Assembly: GCA_015501055.1 (NCBI GenBank)
Contig: JADNYV010000095.1
Coordinates: 1-64,000, forward strand
Source of the DNA: Mucidula mucida
Taxonomy: Eukaryota; Basidiomycota; Agaricomycetes; Agaricales; Physalacriaceae
Direction of reading: 5' to 3'
Length of the DNA: 64,000 nt
Under the pieces are notes generated by a model. The model was not told the origin of the DNA. It made no database searches and was given only the letters and a program-made list of their open reading frames with translations. A program made the translations under genes and the position numbers. Position 1 is the first letter of the stretch. Each line of letters begins with the position of its first letter. Shown here in pieces: positions 11,672 through 24,049 of the stretch.

Positions 11672-12579
11672 CCTTTGATCAGGTTTAGGGCGATGAGAAA
11701 ATGACTGCTCTCCCAGCTATACTTCCTTATAACTGATTTATGCCACATTCTAGTACCTCCGGACGAACTTGCTACGTTGACAAGTTATGGTGGAAGTGGA
11801 TCCTGGACCCCAGGTGGATTGATTTCGGGCGGCTTTAGAGCGGGGCGGAGGGTGCGGCCCCGGCGGTTTGGCTTGTGAGCTCATGGGCGCATCGGAGATA
11901 ATGCGAGCGGAGACAAGCAATATCTCATCATGTAGAACCTCGGACGACATCCTGCGATCCTTGTTGCTTTGTACCGGAGACCGGGCCACCTGTTCCCGTC
12001 ATAGTACATCCTGTCGGAAGACCGAAAGGGAAGGGAAAATGAAGCCGCCATGAATTGTGCCGTCAGGAACGAATTTGCAGTGGGTCAACTCACGTCCTGT
12101 ATCGAGTGGAGGTAAATGACCGACTTGTTCTTCAAGTCCAGCTGCTCTGGACAACGATAGAAGGATGACACCTGCATAGGGTTTACTGCGAATAAGTTAT
12201 TGTACGTCCTTGGAAGGCGCTTCGGCTGGTTTTAACGCTTGAAGTTCTTCTATCAAAGTCTGTCAACGAGAGTGGATCTGGGAGACCCAGGTCCATTCTA
12301 AATGCCACGGCACGACGTCTCGCCTGTTCCAGACGATGTTAATCCTGACATGGCACCATGGTCAGACGTGTCGGCTTATAGTGCGACTCTGTCTCTTTCG
12401 GGGCACCTGTTGTATGAAGTGGTGCAATACGCATTACCAGGCTTTTGTGTAGAAGGAAGATCAAGTAGGCGGTAATTCCAGCTAGGACGGAAAACTTGAG
12501 GGGAGAGCGAGTCGGGTAGTGGTTGACGAAGATTTTGTGGACGAGGAAGACGTCAACCATGACAATATAACATCGTACA
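11672..12579. other. No supported gene
   Basis: Only short open frames without family resemblance. The minus-strand frame at 11750-11989 is proline-rich and unconvincing. Confidence 0.4.
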
Positions 12580-13010
12580 TTAAAACTCTTCTCTGATCCA
12601 TTTGAGCTCAGAACCTGCAGGAAGGTCGTCTGGAATAGAATACACATCCTTCACCGCAGCTATCAGCTCAGGATCCATAATGGAATCCATCTGCTCTTCG
12701 CTCACGTTGTTGCCGAAAACGACAAGGAGGTAATCTTCAACAATCTCCGTCAGGGGAAGCATCTCAGGTCTACACTTTCATGAGGCTTGAAAAACGATTA
12801 CGAGCTGTCTACGCACTTGTATTGGTCTGCATATTTCGCCTTCCAGCGCGGAAGCGCGTATAGACTGCGTATCTCAATGGCGTATCGGAGATTATATTTG
12901 CGGTTAAGACCCTCTATGACCAGTTTCCAGCAAAACATGAATCGAGGGGTCTTGAAGCCATTGACAATGGTATTCATGGGTGGAGGCCGTGTGTTGGCAG
13001 TATAGATCAA
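12580..13010 (-). other. Possible exons of an unknown gene
   Basis: Two minus-strand stretches look protein-coding: about 12798-13010 (GLNRKYNLRYAIEIRSLYAL, then PRWKAKYADQYKC) and 12580-12762 (TEIVEDYLLVVFGNN, then SIMDPELIAAVKDVYSIPDD, ending at a stop). I could not join them in frame with a convincing intron and do not recognise the family. Confidence 0.25.
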
Positions 13011-14216
13011 CGGGAAACCCTTTCTGCATTACTATATGTTTAGCCTGCGAGAAAGTCACAAAATGGACAATCCTTACATGAGTCCACCCGTATCAAGCAT
13101 CCTCCTGCTATAATCGAGCTGAGCGTTATATGTAATGGGAAAGCAACAGTAGATGCGACTTGCAAGTATTCCCTGCGTGCTCGACTCGTTCCCGACATGA
13201 TTTGTACGCGCGCTCGACTCGTGGTGGTTGCACTTGTAGTCAGGGATTAAAGGCGAGCCTGAGGATCCTTTCGACTCCGTCATGATCCATCGTTATAGTA
13301 CCCGCGCAGTGGAAGGGTGTGCGGCGACGCTTTCAGTACAATAGTGATGGTGCTCGATTCGTACCAGCCTAGGCGTCGTCGGGTGGCTCTCGTAGCTCTC
13401 CTTCGCGTAGCGGTAGTAGTAGTCCACCATTTTGGCGCGTAGACCAACCGTCTTGTATCCACGAAGCTCGCACAGCTTGCGCCAAGGGCCAATTTAGTAG
13501 CTAATGTATAGTCAGTCGTCAGGAGCGACAACAGCGAAAATATGAGGGGCGGGAAGGAGGGCGGCTACGGCGTTCTGTATCCTCGCAATTTCGTTTCGAG
13601 ATGATGGACGTACAGGTCTGAACGCCGTAAAGGTTCCCAAAACGGAAACTGGCTACTCGGTCGGCGGTCGAACAAGACGCGCGATATTGACCTGGACCTG
13701 CTTCAGAATCATAACCACCAAGTGGCACTACTATGCGTCGTGTTTATGCCAACACCCAACGAAATCGCGATCCGCCTTGAGTGTAAAGAACTGGTCTTCA
13801 ACTTACAATGAAGGGTATGTTTTACTGGCGCATCACTATGTTTGACATTGAAGGTCCCTCTGCTCGTCAAGTGTTCACTGATGTATTGGCTGTCGTTTGT
13901 TCTCCCCTGTTCTCCCTAATGCTGACTACGTGTAGGACGTTTATGGTCCGTCGGTCAATCGACTCCGAGTCATCTTGCACTTGGCCACTCTAATGCGCGA
14001 AATGCTTTGAATCCCGACAATCTCTTCCCATCATTTGATCCGACCTTGTCGACCAAAATAGACTCCATCACGACACAACCAATATTGGCCATTCACCCTG
14101 TGCCATAAGCCTCCAGATTGCGGCAGTGATGGACAGCGGACGTCGGACAACAACGTCTCTTTCCCTTCTACTTCTTCTTTCCTAACGTTCTTTCCCTTTC
14201 CTCCTTCCTTTTCTTC
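13011..14216. other. No supported gene
   Basis: Mixed short frames only. The last 150 bp is pyrimidine-rich (CTTCTACTTCTTC, TTTCCTCCTTCC), typical of a fungal core promoter/5' leader, and precedes the KRE6/SKN1 start codon. Confidence 0.4.
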
Positions 14217-16763
14217 ATGTCTCGGCTCTTGAAGGGCTATTCAATAGCCTCTTTCACTTCTGACTCGTCGACGAGCTCTATTTTACCGCTTAGTGCGCCT
14301 CCGGTTTCTAGAGAAGTGCGTCATACCCACTGGTCGAATTTAGCAAGGACAATGAACATTCGTATAAAACGTAGACTCGAGCTGGAGCAGAGACACCGTA
14401 CGAAGCTGCGTCTAAGGAGGGTTACGATGACAAGAGCAGGGCTTTTTATCAGAAGGTATGTAGCTGGCAGTCGCAGACGTGGATCGAGCTGAACGCGAGA
14501 TCAGTACTCCCTGGCCGCCGATCCTACTACTTGGGGTTCCAACTTGAATCCACGCTATGCAGAGGCCGATGATGCCCTTCATAATCCCACCGTTCGCTCA
14601 GGAAAGATTATAGATGACGAAGCCCATTTCTCGTACTCGTCGCGAGGCGTGGCCAACGTGGGATGCCTTCTCATTCTTTGCTGTGGTCTTTTGACTCTAT
14701 TGTTCGTCCTCGCCTCTTCGTCCTAGTGACGCGCATTAATGGTGTCATCAGTGTTGGCTACCCACTCCTAACGTATCGTGACCGGCTGCTGTATCAAGGC
14801 ACTATGTTAAACGCCCTTGGTGTCAATGCCAGTGGACAGGTACCAATCGAAAACAGGTTTGAGACTGCATATTAACGCGAAATAGGTCCCCGTTATGTCT
14901 AGTGGATTTTCGCCCATTGATCCTGAGACGCCCAAGGACGTTCTCTTGAAGACATCTCGACGAGATGGCGAACAGTGGCAGCTCGTGTTCTCTGACGAGT
15001 TCAACACTGAAGGACGGAGCTTCTATCCTGGCGATGATCCTTATTGGGAGGCAGTTGACCTTAACTACTGGGTTCGTCTTTGTTGTCACCGGTCGATAAA
15101 CCGACTCCTTATCGGCTCACAACCGAGTAGGCTACTGGCAACTTGGAATGGTACGATCCCGCTGCGGTTACCACCACTGGTGGTGCCATGGCCATCACAC
15201 TCAAGCGCAAGGAAACCCATGACTTACACTTCGAGGGTGGTACGTAGTTTCGTTTCGCTGGCGTTAGCAACTTGCTGATGTCCTCGCTTGACAGGTATGG
15301 TCACCACATGGTAAGTTGTAACTTGATTCGCACGCATCGTACATCTCGTCATCTCTCCTCTTTGTTTAGGAACAAGTTCTGCTTTACTGGAGGATACGTC
15401 GAAGCCGCTGTTCAACTTCCAGGTGCCAACAACGTCGTGGGATTGTGGCCTGCGGTATGGACTATGGGCAATCTTGGACGCGCTGGGTATGGCGCTAGTT
15501 TGGAGGGCATGGTTCGTTGATGCTACAATTGACGTTTCTGCTCATGATGCCAACAGTCATTCACAGTGGCCATATAGTTACGACGCGTGTGATGTAGGCA
15601 CCGCCCCCAACCAAACTCTTCGGGGACTGCCGGAATCGTCGACAACCAGTGGATTCGTGGAGTCCGACTTTGCGCTCTCCTTTCTTCCTGGACAACGTCT
15701 GTCGCGTTGCACCTGTGCTGGTGAAAGTCACCCAGGTCCAGTTCACTCTGATGGAACTTTCGTTGGTCGCTCAGCTCCTGAGATTGATATTCTCGAGGCT
15801 CAGGTGCGGTTCTTTTCCTGACGACTCGTGTGCGTGTTCTGAAGCGCAACGCCCCACTAGGTTACCGGAAGGCCCCTCTCTGGGCAAGTGTCGCAATCTG
15901 GTCAATGGGCTGTACGTTCAACAAGCTTTGGTCCCATGTGTTTGGCTTAATGGTGATACTGCGTAGCCGTTCAATGACAACTACGTCTGGGACAACTCAA
16001 GTGCCAACTTGATCATTGATGATCCGACAATCTCAATATACAATGAGTTCCGAGGTGGCGCATTTCAGCAATCGACATCGGTTGTAACGGACACACCCGC
16101 TGCTTGTTATCAATTGGCAGACGAGCCGTGCTTCGGAATTTATGGATTTGAGGTAAGTCGATAATTGCGGTATGATCTCTCTCGCCCACTCATCTGTAAT
16201 GTCTTAGTACAAGCCTGGCTACGACGATGCTGTTAGTCAGATTAACTCTGCCTTGCCCATGCCACAACTAATCGCTCATATAGTACATCGAATGGGTCGC
16301 TAATGACAAGTCCGCGTGGCGTTTGAACGCAGCTGGAGTGGGGGCAGACACCACTGCCGAGATATCTGCTCGTCCCATTCCACAGGAACCGATGGTAAAT
16401 CCCCAAGTCTATCGAATTCTCCGATGTCTTACATGTTTCGCAGTATATCCTGATGAACCTGGGGATGTCTTTCAATTTCGGAGGCACCATTGACTTTGAA
16501 CATCTCACTTTCCCGGCTGTGATGCTTATCGACTACGTTAGAGTATACCAAGACCCGAACCACATCAACGTCGGCTGTGATCCAGAAGACTTCCCAACTC
16601 AGTCGTACATCAACCAGTACGTTGCCCTAGCCTACCACTCGACGAAGTGCTGACGCGTACCCCCAGATACCCTGACGCGTATTATAATGCTAACCTGACA
16701 ACATGGGTCGACGATTTCGGTCAACCGTTCCCGAAGAACTCGCTGGTCAACGGGTGCGATTAA
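14217..16763 (+). CDS. SKN1: Beta-1,6-glucan synthesis protein, KRE6/SKN1 family (GH16)
   Basis: Fifteen exons join without a frame break to 598 aa: 14217-14315, 14375-14455, 14505-14701, 14752-14839, 14886-15071, 15131-15239, 15295-15310 (16 nt), 15370-15511, 15567-15803, 15861-15911, 15967-16152, 16208-16231 (24 nt), 16284-16394, 16444-16616 and 16667-16763. Layout: a short cytosolic N-terminus, one transmembrane helix at about 111-130 (GCLLILCCGLLTLLF), then a lumenal GH16-type domain with QLVFSDEFN, NNVVGLWPAVWTMGN, the EIDILEAQ motif (catalytic-type acids at about E378 and E383) and RIGCDP-like VGCDPEDFPT. A type II membrane protein of the secretory pathway, needed in yeast for cell-wall beta-1,6-glucan. 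In this family one member is named KRE6 and one SKN1; I cannot say which is the closer orthologue. Confidence 0.95.
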
Positions 16764-17479
16764 GATTACTGCTGGCAGCTGTGATTGTACAAGCAATTTT
16801 ATAATTGTATACACCTTGTACTACTTTCTGGACAATGTATGTACATGTTAAATCGGCTGGCCATTAGGGAGCAAGACGATGTGAAGGCCCCTTTCTTCGT
16901 CAACTCTTCCTGTGCCTTTGGGAAATTTTCTAGGGCGTAACGGTGGCAGGATGAGCGTTATCCAGGTCAAATTGGTTACTTGGCCACTACCATAGGCTTG
17001 AGGCCGCTCTTCGCGTATTGATTCTGAATGACCCGAGGGAAGCAGTTAGCCTGATACGGACCATCTGCAGATGTAAGATACATCTTTAGCGCATATTACC
17101 GATATAACAGGGAAGCAGAGCAAACCCGAATGTCACTGAAGATCATCGTTGAATGCCAATGTAAGAGGGGATTGCCGGTATACATGCTGCAAAGTACCAC
17201 CTCGACGCACCTAGCCAGCGGCATCGATCTATGATTACACAAAGCGTCTCGAATCGCCGTATGGGCTAACTGCCATAGCGAGTCACATACCACAACGTCA
17301 AAGCCGTATGAATGCCCATTGCGGAGCCGGATCGTCTCTGTCAAGGTCGACATATTTGTTTGGCGAGAGCGCGTTCGAACTACTCACGTGGCCTTGTCGG
17401 AGTTAGTGGGGCCGCGGCACGCTCGGCATATTTTCATCCTCTGTCCTTGAAGTTCAAATTTGAGAGCTCGCAGTTCAAA
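16764..17479. other. Intergenic, no gene seen
   Basis: About 700 bp between the KRE6/SKN1 stop and the TPR gene start. No frame with family resemblance on either strand. Confidence 0.5.
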
Positions 17480-18332
17480 ATGGCCAAGTACCAAGCTAAC
17501 GATGAACTGAATCCCTATGATCCTGGTGCGTCCTTTTGCCTATCAATTGAATAGGATATCCCATATCATGATCAATATCGCCAGCATCCATGCAATTTGA
17601 GGATCCTTCAGAGGGAGTCGCGGCGCGTCTTGAGGCGGGCACCGCTCCTGTTGCCGGCTTGGAAGGATTGATGAATGATCCTGCAAAAATGCAAGCAATC
17701 CTCGCAATGTTGAAGCATGATGCGGAGGAACGGGAACGTACTGGCGAAACGGTGGAGCAGCAGATGCTACGCGAGAAAATGGAATGGGCTGCCGCTGACG
17801 CTCGGAGTGCTGAGATAAAGCTCGAGGCAAACGAAGCGTTTAGAAAGGGTGATTACAAGGAGGCGTTCGTTTTGTACAGCCTCTGCTGTCAGCAGTCGGG
17901 CCACGAACCTCTTTACCCTCTGAACAGAGCCGCGGCTGGCCTAAGTACGTCCATTAAAAAGGTCTTTGATAAGTCGAGGATCTTACTTGGTACTTCTCAG
18001 AACTCAACCTGTATCGTCAAGTTATTCGTGATGCTAGCCACTCGATTAAAAGGAATTTCAACCTCCCAAAAGCCTTTTACCGGAGAGCGCAAGCGCACCG
18101 ATTCCTTGGCGATTTTGATTCCGCTGAAGCCGATATCACACAGGCTCTTTTCATCGAAGAAGACGACCCTACTCTTGTGAAGGAGATGGAGGAGCTGCAG
18201 CGTCTCCAGGATCTTGATACGGACGAACAAGAAGCGTGGATCTCTAAGCAGCAGTCAAAGACGGTCGATGAGGTGTTTGGTACCGGTGAGTTCGAAAGAC
18301 TGATTGATGTGAGGCTGGCTAGGCAGGACTGA
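17480..18332 (+). CDS. TPR-repeat protein, probable cochaperone-type
   Basis: Three exons (17480-17525, 17585-17944, 18001-18332) give 245 aa. The middle holds a TPR array: KLEANEAFRKGDYKEAFVLY, then LYPLNRAAAGLKLNLYRQVI, then KAFYRRAQAHRFLGDFDSAE. The helices run from about residue 95 to 205, preceded by an acidic-basic helix (LAMLKHDAEERERTGETVEQ). TPR proteins of this build bind Hsp70/Hsp90 C-termini or act as adaptors; the three-unit array is like TTC4/Cns1 or Sgt-type proteins but shorter and without their extra domains. Probably cytosolic. The start ATG is the one in TCAAAATGGCC, with an adenine at -3. Confidence 0.85.
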
Positions 18333-18607
18333 TTTTTGTGAATGCTATGATTGTTATCTTGTGTGTATTTGTAGCTTGTATCTCACATGTATCTTGCAAT
18401 TGAATTGAACTGTGTTAGTATAGCCCTTGTTTAGACTTCTAGCGATTGCAATTCGTGATTGGCGTCTTGCCATGGATTTCAACTTGAAGGCCACACGAAC
18501 TAAGTATTGCCAGATGCCGGCGGCAAGCAGCGGGGAAGCTTTAGCATTACGTGAAACACGTGGCGTCATCTCTTTCCCCTCCTACCATCACGAGCAGTGA
18601 ATGTTGA

Positions 18608-20698
18608 ATGTTGACGACGGCGCAGTTCAAGAAACGCTTACACGGATGGCTGAGCTACGCTTTTGCTAGGTGCGCATGACGCGAAATGCTCACTAGGCCC
18701 TACCTGACTTTCTGTCACTCAGCGAAGTCTTTGTGATTGTTTCTCTGACTTTATTCTTGCCTATTTGCTTGGAACAATTCGCTCGAGATAATGTCAATAA
18801 GCTGTCTGTAATTCTTCCAAAACTTTTGTAATCAGGACGATACACAGGGATACCTTCTTCCAGGAAAGACCATACCGTGTAAGGAAGCGCTTATGCCCAC
18901 TGGAGAGACGGACCAGCCGCGCTGTGCTGTCAAGATAGGTTTTGCTTGGATTGACACCGCCAGTTTCAGGTATTTCTATTCTATCACTTTGAAGATTCCA
19001 TGCCCAAACCCAATGTCTAGTCTATACACCAACTCATTGTCAGTTGCACTGCAAGCTATAACTGTCATCTCTGTGGGCGGAATCGCCGATAACCGTACGA
19101 CTAATTTCTATCTATTCTATGTTTACCTGAATGTCTCGGTAGCGAAACACCGGAAACGGTTACTACTCGGATTCGCTGCACTGGGTGCAGCAAGCGCCAC
19201 TCTATTTCTTGCTCTCCCTTCGTCTTCCCCCATATGGCCTCTTGCCGCACTGCTCGCAATGTTTGCTAATGTCGGCTTCGGTACGTCCGTCGTCGCAATG
19301 AATGCCTACCTCCCCTCGCTCGCTCGTGGTTCCCCGGAAGTGGCGAAGATTCGCGCTGAGATGGACCGTACGCGTTCTGAGTCTGAGCTTCCTGCCGATG
19401 AAGGTATCGGGAACGGCGGGGCGTCAGATCACGTTGATGCGCCTCTCATGGCCACCAGTCGCCCAGAGGAGGACCAGGAGTTACGGGGTACGTACGATAG
19501 TGAGCTTTCTCGTGCCATGTCGCGTATTTCGTCGCAGGGGATCGCTCTTGGATACGGTGCTGGGATATGTCTCTTACTGGTTGCCCTTGTGCTCGTCACC
19601 GTTCTACACGGTAGCACGTTCGCCCTGCGACTCGCAATTGGTCTAAGCGGAATTTGGTGGGCAGTATTTTCGATTCCAGCAGCGATCTGGTTAGATGGGG
19701 GAGGGGACGATGGTGCTAGTGCTGACGCAGTGTGGATCGACGATGAGAGCGCTGACGGCGGTCGGAAATGGAATACTAGATCTGAGGTCGTGGCTGCATG
19801 GAGGCGGCTCGGTGGTATGCTTCGCCCCCGCGAGATCAAGCGACTGCGCAATACGTTCAAGTATCTCGCCGCGTGGTTCTTGCTCTCCGATGGTTAGTAC
19901 ACGGATTATCCCCATGTGATACGCTAATGAACTATGCCCTTTAGGCTTCACCACCATTACATCCACTGCAATGCTGTTCGGAAAAACGTCTCTCAATATG
20001 GCGCCGTCTGCGTTGGTTATCGTGGGCGTTCTCTCGCCGTTATCTGGAATCCTCGGTTCCTTGGTGTGGCCGATGTTGCAGCGCCGTCTCCTTTGGTCCA
20101 ATCTCAAGATTGTCATTGTTTTGGTCATACTGTGCTCGCTTATTCCGGCGTATGGATGCATGGGTTTTGTGTTCCAAGGTCGCACAAAATTTGGCGGATT
20201 GACATCTCAAGGCGAAATGTTTGGGCTTGCTGTTTATTTTGGTGATTATATTGCCCTTTTGACAGAGCTGTGCTTAATGTCGCGGGCTGTATACAGGGTT
20301 TGTGTATGGCGCTTTTCAAGGTTACGCAAGGGCTTTCTATGCGGAATTGTTACCTCCTGGGGAGGAAGCGCGATGGTCCGTCAGATAAAACACTGTCAAC
20401 CTTCTGTTTCTCATTTACCCCTCTAGGTATGGGCTCTTCTCAATTACTGACAAAGTTTGTTTGCTTTCTCTTCCTACCTTTCTTCTCCCATTCAGTTGAC
20501 TCTAAACAGTCTAGCTCCTTTGTCGGACCGCTCGTCGTTGGTCTGATATCAGACTTGTCTGGGAATATCCGATATTCATTCTTCTTTCTTGTCCTCATGA
20601 TCTGGCTAGCCGTGCCGATATTAATGAGCGTTGATGTTGAGAGGGGGAGGAAGGACGCTAGAGAGTATCGATACATCTCGACCTCGGATGCAACTTGA
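18608..20698 (+). CDS. ATG22: Autophagy protein Atg22-like vacuolar amino-acid effluxer
   Basis: Nine exons give 512 aa in one frame: 18608-18669, 18723-18792, 18848-18969, 19021-19094, 19143-19892, 19945-20241, 20297-20375, 20427-20454 and 20510-20698. It starts MLTTAQFKKRLHGWLSYAFA and continues EVFVIVSLTLFLPICLEQFA. Family signs: IGFAWIDTASF, ALQAITVISVGGIAD, HRKRLLLGFAALGAASATLF, NVGFGTSVVAMNAYLPSLAR, a long polar loop at about 165-215, FVYGAFQGYARAFYAELLPP and SSSFVGPLVVGLISDLSG. About 11-12 transmembrane helices of the MFS fold. In yeast Atg22 releases amino acids from the vacuole after autophagic breakdown. An in-frame alternative acceptor (12 nt earlier) exists at exon 3. Confidence 0.93.
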
Positions 20699-20926
20699 AT
20701 CCGACGGACTCCTACGAGGCTCATCACTGCAGTCTTTGATGTACGATATAGTCGAGCAATACACCCTCACCGTATATTACGAACGCATCATGGCAAGTGA
20801 CGGATGCTTGAGACTTAACCTTCTGTAGCGCGGAATCCGTTGGGGGACTTGGCGCGGAGATTTGAGTTGGGCCTGGGTGTGGCGTGGAATCTGAATCTAA
20901 CAGTATAAATTCAGTGGATTCTTATA

Positions 20927-23195
20927 ATGCGACTGCATCGACGAAGTGGCGCACATTTAGTCATGATTTTCGTGGTCCTTTCCAGCTGTCTTCCTATCAT
21001 CGTAGCCATCTGGTTTCTGTGTCGTAGAACGCGATTACCGCTGCCGCCGGGTCCCAGGAAGCTCCCGTTGATTGGGAATCTACTGGACATTCCCAAGAAA
21101 AACGCTTGGGAGCAATATGCAAGGTGGGGAAAAGAGTTTGGTAAACCAATGATCTTGCTTTCTCGAGGAACGTTTCTTGATCGTTCTTCAGATTCTGATA
21201 TCATCCATTTGGATGTCGCCGGCACATCGATCGTTGTCTTGAATTCCGTAGAAGCTGCAAGCGAGCTGTTGGATGGGAGGTCTGCGCTGTATTCGGACCG
21301 GTGAGTTGCATTATTTGTTGCTTGTGTTATCGTCCTCTTTTGTATGACTGGCAAACTTCCAGACCTCGAGCTGTGATGGCGAACGAGCTCATGGGCTGGG
21401 ACTTTATGTTTGGCTTCATGCCCTATGGTTAATATCACTTTTCGGTTCTGCGATATACCGCTGAAGCAGATCCCTTTAGGCGATGAGTGGTGCGCATATC
21501 TCTCGAGATCTGTTGGGTGGATCTCAAGGGCAGATACTAGGCGCGCACTACGGCGACTTTTTCAGCAAGAGTTTCATCCGATAGCTGCGCAGCGATATCG
21601 CCCCATCGAGTTGCGCGCCACGCACGGGCTTCTCCGAAGGCTTCTCGACGATCCGGAAGACTTTTATCTGCACATAAGACAGTGAGTCTTTTCCTGTTCT
21701 GACTTGCAACCTTGTAACACTCCTAACAGTTTGGCGGGCGAAACAATACTAGGTATCGCGTACGGATTGAACGTTCTCCCGAAGGACGATCCCTACATTC
21801 AAGTCGCAGAGACTGGACTTCAGTCGCTAGCACAGGCTGCTGCTCCTGGAGCGTTTTTAGTCGATGCTATACCCGTTCTCAAATACGTTCCCGAATGGCT
21901 TCCTGGTACGCATTAGCGTGCGTCTTGGGTTCGAACATGTACGTCTCAGCTCATCTTGTCAGGTGCTGGATTCAAAAGGAAGGCTAAGGTGTGGCGTGGA
22001 TATGCGATGACGATGAGGGACATGCCTTGGGCCGCTGCAAAGGAACGGATCGTGAGTCATTCACTACCAACTAGCGCGAACAGCATTGATTGGCTATCGT
22101 AGGCAGAAGGAACGGCTGTCCCATCCTACACTTCGTACTGCATGGAAAAGTTTGATAATGATTCAGACATGTCATCAGAGGATCGCGCGAAGGAGGAGTA
22201 CCGCGTAAAGTCAAACGCCGCAACTATGTACACTGGTGAGAATGTTTCTGTTCGCTCGATTGTTTGGTTTCACTTCCGTTAAGGTGGTACAGATTCGGTC
22301 CGTTGCAATCTCCTTCCTCGGCGTTCCTAATGAGATTGATTAGACGCTGTCAGTTGTGTGCACATTTATCCTCGCGATGATTGCCAATCCAAGTGCACAA
22401 GAGCGCGCGCAAGCTGAGATCGACGCTGTCCTACAAGGAGAGTTGCCCACCTTTTCGGATTACGGCGATGGAGGACGGGATGGTGGGAGACTTCCATATG
22501 TCACTGCCCTTGTGAAGGAGGTCTTCAGGTGGAAGAATGTCACACCATTAGGTACGGTAGGATTCTCCGTTGGGATGTATCCTCAAGTTTTACGTGGCCC
22601 ACAGGCATACCGCATCTGACTAGGACGGCGGATGTGTATCGAGGGTATCGAATACCAGCAGGTTCTATAGTGATGGCAAACGCTTGGTACGCTCTCGTGC
22701 GTCCATGCTGTTTCGGAAATTCAATACCACAACTAGGGCGATGCTGCACAACGAAATAACCTATCCGAATCCGCACGAGTTTGAGCCAGATCGCTTTATG
22801 ACACCAGATGGAAGGCTAGATCCTCTCGCTAAGGACCCTGCTCCATTGTTTGGCTTTGGGCGCAGGTACCTCTTTCTTGCCTACACAGTCCTTTTTGTCT
22901 GATAGACCTGAAGAGTCTGTCCCGGCCAATACATGGCTACTTCGTCCATATGGATAGCCATTGCTTCAATTCTGGCTGTATTCCACATCGACAAGGCTGT
23001 CGACGAAGATGGGAATGTTATTGAACCGTCGTACGAATTTGCTTCCTCGTTGGCTTCGTAAGTGACAGTCACAGACTAATTGTGATAATTTTGATTGAAT
23101 TTCGTTCTAGTGTACCATTACCATTCAAGTGTTCAATCACGCCTCGAAGTCGAGAAGCAGAAGTAGTGATTCGGACAACTGAAGGTGCAGATTAG
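20927..23195 (+). CDS. Cytochrome P450 monooxygenase (CYP620/OrdA-like)
   Basis: Twelve exons give 566 aa: 20927-21300, 21363-21427, 21480-21681, 21730-21905, 21963-22051, 22103-22235, 22284-22297 (14 nt), 22344-22551, 22605-22686, 22737-22865, 22914-23057 and 23111-23195. An N-terminal membrane anchor (VMIFVVLSSCLPIIVAIWFL) is followed by the proline hinge LPLPPGPRKLPLIGN. The I-helix reads MYTGGTDST, built across the 14-nt exon. The K-helix ExxR is EVFR, and the heme loop is FGFGRRVCPGQY with Cys at about 493. Microsomal, NADPH-P450 reductase-dependent. It resembles the basidiomycete P450s annotated as O-methylsterigmatocystin oxidoreductase-like; the substrate is unknown. Start chosen because the ATG directly precedes the anchor. 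All key residues are present. Confidence 0.93.
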
Positions 23196-24049
23196 TCCCA
23201 GTGAGAAATCGGGTCTAGCTCAATGAAGCGAAAACAAGGAGCTTGATCGAATGCCTGTGGCAAGCGATGAGAATCAAGGATACTGGGAAAACGTTGGAGT
23301 ACCTGCTCAGTTGTGTGATTTGACCTAGGGACAAACAGGATTGTATAGTACTTAGATCTCAGATACCTGGGCAACTCGACCGACCTTACCAATGAGACGT
23401 GCATGTTGGTTTCAGACTTTGTCAAGTTCGAGTTACTCCTCTACCACCACCAGGCCACCACCATAAACCCTTGTGCTTACAAAAACAAGAGGATATTCAG
23501 AGTCAAGGACGGGGATGAGGCCGTGCTGCGATGCGAAGGAATCACCGCCGCCCGGACAGCTTTGGATACTATGGCGAGGACGACAAGATTACGAGCACTG
23601 CCTTACGAGGACAAGACCACAAGCACTGTCTGACAAGTGACGAGGACAAGGATCGCGAGCGCCGCATTACTGAAGACGAGGACCGCAAGTACCGCATCAC
23701 GAGGACGAGTCGCATCCCGAGCATCAACGACAACAACGCACTGTCCACAAGCATCGAGGACAATGACAACAAGCATTGCGCACCACAGGACCATTGACCA
23801 AAGCAACGAATTCCAAGGGGACTCAAGACCCTCGATGATCATAGCGTGGTCTTGATCTCCCTAGACTGATTTCCACTGAGGATTACTACTTGTTTTTAAA
23901 GTCATTTCTTCTTCAGAACGATAGGATTAATTTCAGAAGTCTATCTAATCTCTCAGCTTGAAGCGCCACACACTTTGTACAGTCACGTTCTGCCAGTAAA
24001 ATAGTCTCTACATATCTCTTATTATTCTACGGATATGATAGTGGTACCT
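23196..24049 (+). other. Intergenic, with degenerate GAGGAC-rich minisatellite at about 23500-23790
   Basis: No gene is seen. From about 23500 the sequence carries imperfect units of 24-36 nt around ACGAGGACAAG, each followed by a CACAAGCACTG- or CGCAAGTACCGC-like tail. Purine-rich and open in several frames for this reason, so the open frames there are not evidence of coding. Confidence 0.5.

Noticed and set aside
14217..14492. 91-codon frame taken as one exon of KRE6/SKN1
   Set aside because: The frame after the donor at 14316 is antithetic to the family; splicing to 14375 restores the expected sequence and phase.
21910..21960. tRNA-like GGGTTCGAACA box
   Set aside because: It lies in a P450 intron; no acceptor stem or second box could be folded around it.
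23531..23860. Overlapping charged open frames
   Set aside because: Explained by the GAGGAC-rich minisatellite; open in several frames on both strands.
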